The notes under the pieces were generated by a model, which saw only the letters and a program-made list of their open reading frames with translations, did no database searches and had not been told where the DNA came from. The position numbers and the translations under genes are program-made. 64,000 nucleotides of DNA from Rhodobacteraceae bacterium Alg238-R152 (GTDB lineage: Bacteria > Pseudomonadota > Alphaproteobacteria > Rhodobacterales > Rhodobacteraceae). How positions within the stretch are numbered: the stretch's first letter is position 1; the number at the start of each line of letters is the position of its first letter. This document shows, piece after piece, positions 57,102 to 64,000 of the stretch. Location: contig UNRJ01000004.1 of NCBI GenBank assembly GCA_900537125.1, forward strand, positions 124,001-188,000. Reading direction: 5' to 3'.

Positions 57102-58306
57102 TGCGCACACAGCCAGATCATATCGTCGGACAGCTGCACTCTGCCCTCAAAAGCGGACAATTTCCTAGCCGCCAAAAGGCCCATGGCACAGAAATCCTTA
57201 GTCATTTGTCAGAAGCTGTGCGTGTGGTTGTTTTAGGGCGTCCAGGAAGCGGAAAGACCAGCCTGATAAATATGATACTAGGGGGCGAGATCATCCAACC
57301 GGTCAGCGGCGTGAATGTCATTGAGGTTATGTATGGCAAAGTTCCACATGTTACGTTGGAATTGCTCGACGGCACAACGCAAACCATCTCGAGCCAGGAC
57401 TTAGAAAGCCTGCCCTCTGGGACAGCACGGCGTGCCACATATGAGGTGCCTCTGGAAAGTCTGAAAACCCGGGCATTCATCGAAGTTAACCAGCCCAATG
57501 ATCCGTCGATCCAGCTGGCTTTGCTAGACACCGCATTGCAGGAGGGGCAGGTTTTTATCTGGTGTAGCGAGGCGTTTGATCATGCGGAACAAGACATCTG
57601 GCAAACCGTACCCGAAACAATCAAAGATCATAGTTTTCTCGCCCTGACAAAGGCTGACCGGCAAATCATGAAAGGGGATTTGTCACAGCGGATCGCGGCA
57701 TTAGAAACCGCCGTGGCAAATGAGTTCCTTGGGTTGCACCCGGTCGCGACATTACATGCGCTAAAATCCCGTTTGGGTGGCGCCATACAAAATGAGTTGT
57801 GGGATGCATCCGGTGGGCATGAGCTTGTTGAGGCCGTCCAGGCACAAGTTCGCAAAGGGCGAGCTGCGGATTTGGATCAAGCGCGACTGCTTTTGGCGCA
57901 ATTTGGAAACACCACAGAGTCTGTTTCCGCAAAAGACGCATCTGCAATGGCCCCGGAAAACGTTCCAGCCGAGGAGGTCGTGACCGCGCAGGCTGATCTT
58001 CTCCAACAGCTCCAGACACATTTGCAGACCGCCGCGCAGGAAATGTTGGTTGATATAGATAACGGGAAACTACCCAACGCCGATGGGTTGCTTACGAGGT
58101 GCGCATCTACCGTACGAGCCATGACAACAATGCTGGCGGCTGAAACCGATCAAAATGAGGACACCACTGATCTTTTGGAAGACGCGCGCGACGGCGAAGA
58201 AACCTTGATGTTGCTTCAGGTCGAGCAGAGCCCGTCAGCCACAGATGACGCCATCATTCTGATGTTGCAGCTCAGAAAAGAAATTGGCGCGAGGGCACAG
58301 GCATGA
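57101..58306 (+). CDS. P-loop GTPase-like protein with a divergent G3 motif
   Basis: 401 residues. Walker A is GRPGSGKT (46-53). The expected DxxG region reads LLDTALQEGQVF (143 onward), so no proline-glycine follows the aspartate. TKAD at 183-186 fits the guanine-specific G4. After about 210 the protein is helical, rich in Ala, Leu and Glu, and may be a coiled coil. Function is unknown; it is probably a GTPase or a pseudo-GTPase. It is coupled to both neighbours by overlapping stops and starts. Its GC and codon use resemble those of its neighbours. Confidence 0.8.
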   Translation: MRTQPDHIVGQLHSALKSGQFPSRQKAHGTEILSHLSEAVRVVVLGRPGSGKTSLINMILGGEIIQPVSGVNVIEVMYGKVPHVTLELLDGTTQTISSQDLESLPSGTARRATYEVPLESLKTRAFIEVNQPNDPSIQLALLDTALQEGQVFIWCSEAFDHAEQDIWQTVPETIKDHSFLALTKADRQIMKGDLSQRIAALETAVANEFLGLHPVATLHALKSRLGGAIQNELWDASGGHELVEAVQAQVRKGRAADLDQARLLLAQFGNTTESVSAKDASAMAPENVPAEEVVTAQADLLQQLQTHLQTAAQEMLVDIDNGKLPNADGLLTRCASTVRAMTTMLAAETDQNEDTTDLLEDARDGEETLMLLQVEQSPSATDDAIILMLQLRKEIGARAQA

Positions 58307-60384
58307 ACATGCAAATCAGACCGGGCAGTAAGCCTGAGGTGCGGTCCTCGCGCAGAATTTCCAATCTGCGGACGGGCTTGGAGGGTCTAGGACAATTGGG
58401 CAAAGACCTCGAGGACTTGGACCAATTGTTGGCCCAGCTTGGCGAGGTCACAGGCAAAAATACGACCAAAACCGTGGGTCGCCTTCGCAAAGACGTGGCC
58501 GAATTTGAGCCAACCATAACAGTGCTTGGACAGGTCAAGTCCGGTAAAACCACCCTTGTGAACGCCATGGCTGGTTGGGCCGACCTCTTGCCCTCAGATG
58601 TGAACCCATGGACCTCTGTGGTCACATCCTTACATCTCAAACCGGCAAGCCGCCCTGCGGAAACTGGCGCCACCTTCAAATTTATGACCGAAAACAACTG
58701 GGACCGGTTACTGAACCAAGGCGGGCGCATTGGAGAAATGGCCAGTCGCGCCGGAGCCGAGAGCGAATTGGCCAAAATTGGCGCACAGATTGAAAAGGTG
58801 CGCGCAAAAGCGCAAAGCCGGTTGGGCCAAAAATTTGACCTGCTTTTGGGGGAAACCCACAACTATGGCTACTTCGACAAGAACCTATTGGAGCGCTACA
58901 TTGTTCTGGGTGACGACTTTGGTGAGGACGACAGCGAACAAGGGCGATTTGCGGATATATTGTCGTCCGCGGATTTGTTTCTGAACTGTGAGACAGTGCC
59001 CGTTCCGCTGTGTTTGCGCGATACGCCGGGAGTGAATGACACCTTCATGATGCGGGAACAGGTCACCATACAGGCGCTTCGCAGCAGCAAAATATGTGTG
59101 GTGGTGCTATCCGCAGGTCAGGCTCTGACTTCCGTAGACATGGGATTGATCCGGCTGATCTCAAACCTAAAATCACGCAATGTGCTGATTTTTGTGAATC
59201 GGATTGACGAGTTGCCTGACCCAGCCAATCAAGTTCCAGAAATTGAGGCCAGCATCCGTCAGACATTACATGACCGACAGGGGCCTGTAGATGCCGAAAT
59301 CCTGTTTGGCAGTGCATATTGGGCCAACAAGGCGCTCAGTGGTGACATTGAAGGCATGCCAGATGTGTCCAGCAAGGCGTTGTTTGATTGGGCGGAAATC
59401 GCACTTGATCCTCAGAAAGGTCAAACAGCGCCACATGAAATGGTCTGGGAATTATCCGGCATGGGGCATCTGTACCGGGCTCTATCTGACCGTGTGATAG
59501 AAGAGCAAGGACAGCAGCTTCTGCAAAAATCCGCAAATGCGGCGCTAACAGTTGCCACCAGTGAGTTGGCGGCAGGCATGGTTCGGATTGGCGCGCAGGA
59601 CTCCGGGTCTGCCAAACTCACAACCTACGATGCCCTCAAAGAGTTCCGCGACATCGCGACTTTTCACCAAAAGGCCTTTAACGATGAGTTGGGCGCGGCA
59701 ATCGAGGACTATCACACCCGTGCAGACCGGGCCCATGCTAAGTTCATTGACCGCGCGCTACGTTCCCTGCTGACCCACTTGGAGAACTACGGCAAAGAAA
59801 TTGTCTGGGACTATGACCCTGTAGGGCTTCGCATGTTGCTACGCTCTGCATATTCGGCATTTGGTTCAAAGGTTCGCGGATTGGCTCAAGCGCGGTTTGA
59901 GGCGGCGATGACTGATGTGGCGATGCTCTATGCCAATACATTTGGCCATTCCGTCGAAGGCATTCAGATGGCCCCGCCTACCCTGCCCGATTTGCCAGCA
60001 CCCATTTCGCTTGGACAAACCATCGCGCTCGATTTCAATGATGGCTGGTGGATTTCCTGGTGGAACCGCATTCGCGGCTTCAATGCGTTTTCAAAACGGT
60101 TTCAGAACCTGATTGCGCGGGAGACCGAAGATTTTATGGCACAGTCCAAAGGCAGCCAAACCACGCTGGTGCAAGACATAGCCGAGACATGCTTACGCGA
60201 GTTTTTTGAGCAACATGGCGAGATCATAAAAGACATCAGCGCAGCACCTCAAAGCAAGGAAATTGAGAAACTGTTCCAGAATGGTGAAGAGGGTCAGAAG
60301 CGCATGACTCTAGAAACGCTCACTCAACAGTTGGACGCGCTTTTGGCCGATACTTGCGTTGAGGCAGAAGGAACAACCTCATGA
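58303..60384 (+). CDS. Dynamin-like GTPase
   Basis: 693 residues, the largest of the three. Walker A is GQVKSGKT (76-83), the G2 region is PWTSVVT, G3 is RDTPGVND (240 onward) and G4 is NRID (299-302). The remaining 380 residues are mostly helical, with a heptad-like middle (YDALKEFRDIATFHQKAF) and WWISWWNRIRGF, a tryptophan-rich segment that could dip into a membrane. Dynamin-family proteins remodel or tether membranes. The start overlaps the preceding stop (ATGA) and the end does so with the third GTPase. Confidence 0.85.
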   Translation: MNMQIRPGSKPEVRSSRRISNLRTGLEGLGQLGKDLEDLDQLLAQLGEVTGKNTTKTVGRLRKDVAEFEPTITVLGQVKSGKTTLVNAMAGWADLLPSDVNPWTSVVTSLHLKPASRPAETGATFKFMTENNWDRLLNQGGRIGEMASRAGAESELAKIGAQIEKVRAKAQSRLGQKFDLLLGETHNYGYFDKNLLERYIVLGDDFGEDDSEQGRFADILSSADLFLNCETVPVPLCLRDTPGVNDTFMMREQVTIQALRSSKICVVVLSAGQALTSVDMGLIRLISNLKSRNVLIFVNRIDELPDPANQVPEIEASIRQTLHDRQGPVDAEILFGSAYWANKALSGDIEGMPDVSSKALFDWAEIALDPQKGQTAPHEMVWELSGMGHLYRALSDRVIEEQGQQLLQKSANAALTVATSELAAGMVRIGAQDSGSAKLTTYDALKEFRDIATFHQKAFNDELGAAIEDYHTRADRAHAKFIDRALRSLLTHLENYGKEIVWDYDPVGLRMLLRSAYSAFGSKVRGLAQARFEAAMTDVAMLYANTFGHSVEGIQMAPPTLPDLPAPISLGQTIALDFNDGWWISWWNRIRGFNAFSKRFQNLIARETEDFMAQSKGSQTTLVQDIAETCLREFFEQHGEIIKDISAAPQSKEIEKLFQNGEEGQKRMTLETLTQQLDALLADTCVEAEGTTS

Positions 60385-61352
60385 CTTCACTTGATCCACA
60401 CCACACGCTGGACGCGGTGCCCAGAAAGCCACGCATCGCATTGATGGGAGAGTTTAGCGCCGGGAAAAGCACATTGATGAACCTGCTTTTGGGATGTGAC
60501 CCCATGCCCGTTCGGATCACGGCCACGCGAGTTCCTCCGGTTTGGGTGCGACACGGACCAAGGGGTGCCACACTCATTCGAGAAGACGGGACGGAGTTGG
60601 CTTATGAAGGTGACGATTTGAACGGTGCCCCGATGGAGGGGACTGAGATGATCCAATTTTCAATGGACTCCGACATTCTAAATCTATGTGATCTGATCGA
60701 CATTCCAGGCATTTCTGACCCAAACCTGAAACACGAGACCTGGCTTTCACTGATTGGCGAAGTGGATTGTGTGATCTGGTGTACTCATGCCACCCAAGCC
60801 TGGCGCCAATCAGAAGCCGCCTTATGGGAGCAAATTTCAGAGCAGGTGAAAGGCCCCAACCATCTAGTGGTCACACAATTTGACAAGCTGCGTTCCGATA
60901 GGGATCAAGCGCGCGTTCTGGCGCGGCTGGAGGCAGAGGCTGGCGCGGTGTTTGACGCGATTGTGCCGATTGCAACTCTTGCGGCCATCAACGCCGGGAT
61001 GGACGAGACGGCGTGGCGAGACAGCGGTGGGGCGGCATTGATTGAGCGAATGGTCACGATGTTGGTGAACGACACCAAAACGCCACCACCGCAAGCTAAT
61101 ATTAACGCGGCCGCCGTAGAAGAGGTGATAGCCACTCCAATGGAGTCAGATACCGCTGCGGAGGTAACCCGATTTGCTACGCCAAACGTGCCGAATGCTC
61201 CCAGGAAAACTGATGCCGCTACGGGAGATGATGCACACATTAAGGTGGTCCCCCGTCGGATCCGCCCTAAATCGCCGAACCCGGATCGGCCTTCGAGCGA
61301 GGATTTGCAATCCGCAGCGCTTCAGACCTATGGCAGGAGCGGAGATTTGTGA
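60381..61352 (+). CDS. Second dynamin-like GTPase
   Basis: 323 residues. Walker A is GEFSAGKS (23-30), the dynamin/YdjA pattern; G2 is ITATRVPP; G3 is DIPGISD (107 onward); G4 is TQFD (165-168). After about 235 the sequence is low in order and Pro/Ala-rich, ending in a basic stretch (VVPRRIRPKS). No membrane segment is seen. The start overlaps the preceding stop (ATGA). A 62-bp space with no motif follows before the next gene. Confidence 0.85.
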   Translation: MTSLDPHHTLDAVPRKPRIALMGEFSAGKSTLMNLLLGCDPMPVRITATRVPPVWVRHGPRGATLIREDGTELAYEGDDLNGAPMEGTEMIQFSMDSDILNLCDLIDIPGISDPNLKHETWLSLIGEVDCVIWCTHATQAWRQSEAALWEQISEQVKGPNHLVVTQFDKLRSDRDQARVLARLEAEAGAVFDAIVPIATLAAINAGMDETAWRDSGGAALIERMVTMLVNDTKTPPPQANINAAAVEEVIATPMESDTAAEVTRFATPNVPNAPRKTDAATGDDAHIKVVPRRIRPKSPNPDRPSSEDLQSAALQTYGRSGDL

Positions 61353-61414
61353 TGCGTTTACACCGGTTTCGCTAACGCGAAGGGAAAGTCGCAAAACTTT
61401 GGAGGGCTGTGCTC

Positions 61415-61777
61415 GTGACAATTTCGGATCGGCTTGACGACCTGCGAAAAACCATTTCCGACTGTCAGTTGGCGGCTTTCGGAGATGCGCAGGCGCGCCT
61501 AATCCTCAAAGCGTCACATGCAGCCAATGTGCAGAGAGAGGTCTTGGACACCCTGTGCGCAGAGGCGGCGAGGTGCTTTGCAACGGCAAAAAACTTGTCG
61601 ACCTCAGAAACTACATCCGATCAATGCATCATCCTGACAACAGACGACATACGTATCTACCTACGTGCACAAGCACGCCCCGATTTTCTTTGCCTTGTGT
61701 GCAAACCTGAGTGTGATCCATCTCAGGTTGTGCCGATCGGCCTTGAGTTCCTCGCCCGATTGTCGAGGCAAGAATGA
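61415..61777 (+). CDS. Small protein with roadblock/LC7-like layout
   Basis: 120 residues, starting at GTG 61415 with GGAGGG nine bases upstream (GTG 61409 is too close to it). Predicted order from reading is helix (DRLDDLRKTISDC), strand (QLAAFGD), strand (RLILKAS), helix (QREVLDTLCAEAARCF), strand-turn-strand (CIILTTDDIRIYLRAQA), strand (DFLCLVC) and final helix. This is the roadblock/LC7 order, as in GTPase partners such as MglB. The name is inference; there is no diagnostic motif. It overlaps the next gene by ATGA. Confidence 0.5.
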   Translation: MTISDRLDDLRKTISDCQLAAFGDAQARLILKASHAANVQREVLDTLCAEAARCFATAKNLSTSETTSDQCIILTTDDIRIYLRAQARPDFLCLVCKPECDPSQVVPIGLEFLARLSRQE

Positions 61778-62541
61778 TCGAGCCGCGCACAAACACTACT
61801 GGCGGACCACTACATGTCGAAGCAGAGAGCCATGCAACCCTGCAGCGGCTGGCGGCCCCGATGAGACCTGCCTATGGCACTTGGCACACATTTGAATCGG
61901 AAGCTGACGCGCTCTGTGCTGTGATCACTGAAATTGGGGAAATTGTTCTGGCCCGCTGCATTCGGGTGACCTTACAAGACAGCACGCGCGAAATTGTTCT
62001 TACGATTAGCAACCGTCATCTGATCGCGATTTCTGGTGTTGCAATAGATCCGCAGGCCGGAGAAGCGACGGCGATTACAAACGGCATACAAAAGACTTTG
62101 GCAGGCGTGAGATGTTTGAAGTTTGATATTGTTCAACGCAGCCCTAATCTGCCAAACGCTTCGCGTTCGTGGTCGCACAAGGCATTGATGGAGGCCACTA
62201 TCGACATGGCAGATCCATCTGGAAGCCACGCGGCATTGCTTGAAGCTGTAAAAGAGATGTCTTTCGCGTGGGTTGATCTGGCGACGCAAACTGACGCGGG
62301 TGACCGTGACACGCTTGTCATGTTGCATCAAGTGGCAACAAAAAGACATGCTAGGTTGCAGGATCAGGTGCGAATAAGCCGAGAAAAGTCTCAAATAACT
62401 ATAATTTCGGTTGAGGATAAGTGCCTTTGCGTTGAGGTCGAGTTGGCCAGCGACGTGCTGATAGCCCTTTGTGACGATCAAAGCCAATCCAGCCTCATTC
62501 ACCTTTGGCGCAGCTACCTGGCGACACGTTCATCCCAGTAA
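61774..62541 (+). CDS. Protein of unknown function, last gene of the kinase-GTPase operon
   Basis: 255 residues, soluble, with no signal peptide or membrane helix. Two stretches of alternating strands (REIVLTISNRHLIAIS and SQITIISVEDKCLCVEVEL) are separated by a helical middle (SHAALLEAVKEMSFAWVDL). I do not recognise a family. It is coupled to the roadblock-like gene (ATGA). Its end is followed by a 234-bp space. Confidence 0.7.
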   Translation: MIEPRTNTTGGPLHVEAESHATLQRLAAPMRPAYGTWHTFESEADALCAVITEIGEIVLARCIRVTLQDSTREIVLTISNRHLIAISGVAIDPQAGEATAITNGIQKTLAGVRCLKFDIVQRSPNLPNASRSWSHKALMEATIDMADPSGSHAALLEAVKEMSFAWVDLATQTDAGDRDTLVMLHQVATKRHARLQDQVRISREKSQITIISVEDKCLCVEVELASDVLIALCDDQSQSSLIHLWRSYLATRSSQ

Positions 62542-62706
62542 TATCATCCAATTGACACCCAAAGACAGGAATTTGCTGGTTCAGATCCCTTAGGAGCTGT
62601 AGCCATTACTCTCCTTGCATCGTGTCACAGGCAGACGAGCACGGCCTCCCGCACTCCTACACTTTTAACGCGCATAACTCAGCCCCACCCTTGCTGTACC
62701 GCACAA

Positions 62707-62719
62707 CCTGTATTATAGG
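62707..62719. promoter_or_regulatory. Near-palindrome upstream of the FadR/GntR gene
   Basis: CCTGTA-T-TATAGG pairs at all but one of six positions. It stands among other AT-rich sequence 57 bp before the regulator start and could be an operator or part of a promoter. Confidence 0.3.
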
Positions 62720-62740
62720 CAGATAGTATTAAAGCAATCA

Positions 62741-62758
62741 ACGCATGGACACATGCGT
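62741..62758. repeat. Perfect inverted repeat just before the FadR/GntR ribosome binding site
   Basis: ACGCATG-GACA-CATGCGT has perfect seven-base arms and a four-base loop, ending five bases before the GGGAGAGG ribosome binding site. It could be an operator for autoregulation or a hairpin in the mRNA leader that affects translation. Confidence 0.5.
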
Positions 62759-62775
62759 GTGTGGGAGAGGCGTTT

Positions 62776-63510
62776 GTGACAACGGAACTCGACAATTTAG
62801 ACCGCCGCCCGCTTTACACCCAAGTGGCAGAGGGTATTGCCACAATGATCAAGAGCACTGGCCTCACCCCCGGAGACAGCTTACCATCCGAGGCAGAACT
62901 GGGTGCACTCGCGGGTGTCAGCCGGGTGGTGGTGCGTGGGGCTTTGGCGCAACTGGCAGGGGCGGGCCTCATCAGAGTTTCCAACGGCCGCAGAGCTCAG
63001 GTTATGTCGATGGATGCGAGTGTTTTTACCGCGTCGCTGAGCCAAGGGCTGGCAACCGCCCAATTCACGGTTTCCAAAGTACTAGAAGTGCGCAACGGCA
63101 TTGAAACCAGTACAGCCGCGTTGGCCGCTGAAAACCGGACCGAAGCGGACATCATCCAGCTTGAGAGCCTGTTCACCCAAATGCAGCAGGCAGCGAACGA
63201 CTCTGAGGCCTTTGCCGAACTTGACTACCAATTTCACTTGGCTGTCGCAGAAGCGACTGGCAATCCGCTTTATGTCTACATCGTCCGCTCACTACGAGAG
63301 TGCATCAAATCTTCGGTCACCGTAGGCCGCATGGCACAGCCATCCAGCCATGAAACTGACCGGATTCTCAGCGATCACCTTGTCATTCAACGCGCCATTG
63401 CCGCGGGCTCAATCGCCGCTGCGACAGAGGCCATGCAGAAGCACTTTGACGCCACGAACGCCGCCCTCACGCGCGACTTTGCGCCCCAGAATTCCGGATA
63501 CATGCCATGA
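62776..63510 (+). CDS. FadR/GntR-family transcriptional regulator
   Basis: 244 residues. The N-terminal winged helix (PLYTQVAEGIATMIKSTG ... GDSLPSEAELGALAGVSRVVVRGALAQLAGAGLI) is the GntR signature. The C-terminal FCD domain is all helical with a histidine-rich metal-type site (YQFHLAVAEATGN, HLVIQRAI). The GTG at 62776 has GGGAGAGG five bases upstream; another GTG at 62761 is possible. It overlaps the sugar kinase gene (ATGA), so it likely controls a keto-deoxy sugar pathway that continues beyond the window. Confidence 0.88.
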   Translation: MTTELDNLDRRPLYTQVAEGIATMIKSTGLTPGDSLPSEAELGALAGVSRVVVRGALAQLAGAGLIRVSNGRRAQVMSMDASVFTASLSQGLATAQFTVSKVLEVRNGIETSTAALAAENRTEADIIQLESLFTQMQQAANDSEAFAELDYQFHLAVAEATGNPLYVYIVRSLRECIKSSVTVGRMAQPSSHETDRILSDHLVIQRAIAAGSIAAATEAMQKHFDATNAALTRDFAPQNSGYMP

Positions 63511-64000
63511 CATCCCCCCTCAGAAAACCGCTAGACATTCTGTGTTTTGGCGAACCCATGTTTGAGTTCTCCTGGGTCTCCGAAGACAGCATTCGGCCTG
63601 GCATTGGCGGCGATGTGTCCAATACCGCTGTGGCCGCTGCACGGGCCGGCGCCACTGCAGGGATGCTGACACATCTTGGCAAAGACACTTTTGCAGATCA
63701 CATCCTGCAGCTGTATGTGGAAGAAGGCATTGATGTGTCTCGGATTGTGCAGTCTGACACGGCGCCAACCGGGCTCTATTTCATTGAGTACGGCCCGGAT
63801 GGGCACCGTTTCTCTTACCGGCGCGCCGGGTCCGCGGCAAGCATGGTTAGCCCAGACAACCTGAGGCCCAATATGTTCGAAGACGTTGGTGTGTTGCACA
63901 TCAGCGGGATCACCCAGGCAATTTCGGACACATCCTGTGCCGCATCGATACGTGCAGCGCAATTGGCGCGTGCTGCCGGAGCCCAGGTGTCCTTTGACAC
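63507..64000 (+). CDS. kdgK: PfkB-family kinase, probably 2-keto-3-deoxygluconate kinase (cut by window edge)
   Basis: The first 164 codons are present and the gene runs off the end. It opens LDILCFGEPMFEFSWV and continues with PGIGGDVSNTAVAAARAG (first PfkB signature), GMLTHLGKDTFADHIL and FSYRRAGSAASMVSP, which together resemble 2-keto-3-deoxygluconate kinases. These phosphorylate KDG in the Entner-Doudoroff or uronate pathways. The ATG at 63507 overlaps the regulator stop by four bases. The catalytic GAGD motif lies beyond the window. Confidence 0.8.
   Translation, partial: MTSPLRKPLDILCFGEPMFEFSWVSEDSIRPGIGGDVSNTAVAAARAGATAGMLTHLGKDTFADHILQLYVEEGIDVSRIVQSDTAPTGLYFIEYGPDGHRFSYRRAGSAASMVSPDNLRPNMFEDVGVLHISGITQAISDTSCAASIRAAQLARAAGAQVSFD

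Overview
The window looks like a chromosomal segment from an alphaproteobacterium of the Rhodobacteraceae (Roseobacter-type marine denitrifier). The reasons are the family-specific gene orders (bhcR/bhcABC, ftsH-tilS-cpoB-pal-tolBARQ-ybgC, fhs-chorismate mutase-folD, nosCRZDFYLX), the moderate GC content, and a sulfated/marine-style sugar and hydantoin catabolic repertoire. No tRNA, rRNA, CRISPR array, prophage or insertion sequence was recognised.

Layout. 1-3258: the beta-hydroxyaspartate cycle genes bhcA-bhcB-bhcC (bhcC is cut by the window edge) and the divergent IclR regulator bhcR, which assimilate glyoxylate. 3489-8724: 6-phosphogluconate dehydrogenase, then the one-carbon genes fhs and folD with a small chorismate mutase between them, and a MOSC protein. 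8896-17673: a cell-envelope block with ftsH, tilS and the complete Tol-Pal system (ybgC, tolQ, tolR, tolA, tolB, pal, cpoB), all on the minus strand. 17745-22424: a frameshifted MscS channel, an unusual CDGSH/glutamate-synthase fusion, a conserved unknown and a sugar kinase. 22435-28007: sugar and glycerate metabolism (lyxose/mannose isomerase, a GH4 glycosidase, an SDR, glycerate kinase, a LysR regulator). 28100-34710: a translationally coupled hydantoinase-type catabolic operon (hyuA, hyuB, FAD oxidoreductase, HpaI-type aldolase, NAD-dependent sugar dehydrogenase) whose substrate cannot be named. 34707-46885: denitrification, with nnrS, a globin-coupled soluble chemoreceptor and the complete nitrous oxide reductase operon nosCRZDFYLX under a perfect FNR-type box. 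47177-53143: an RTX/Hint-domain exported protein, a small secreted protein and an AsmA-family protein.

53688-62541 is the most interesting part: an eight-gene plus-strand operon with a Hanks-type Ser/Thr kinase, an FHA protein, a PP2C phosphatase, three different P-loop GTPases (two dynamin-like), a small protein with a roadblock/LC7-like layout and an unrecognised protein. Almost every junction overlaps. No type VI secretion gene accompanies it. It reads as a phosphorylation-controlled GTPase system that does not match any named module I know. The window closes with a FadR/GntR regulator overlapping a 2-keto-3-deoxygluconate kinase that runs off the end.

Several regulatory sites are proposed from inverted repeats: a bhc operator, a LysR-type box before hyuA, an FNR box before nosC, a weaker FNR/NNR-like site before nnrS, three related TGTTAGCG motifs before the sugar/glycerate genes, and repeats before the GntR gene. 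Start codons were chosen on ribosome binding sites and family N-termini, and alternatives are noted. All functions are from reading the sequence; no database search was run.
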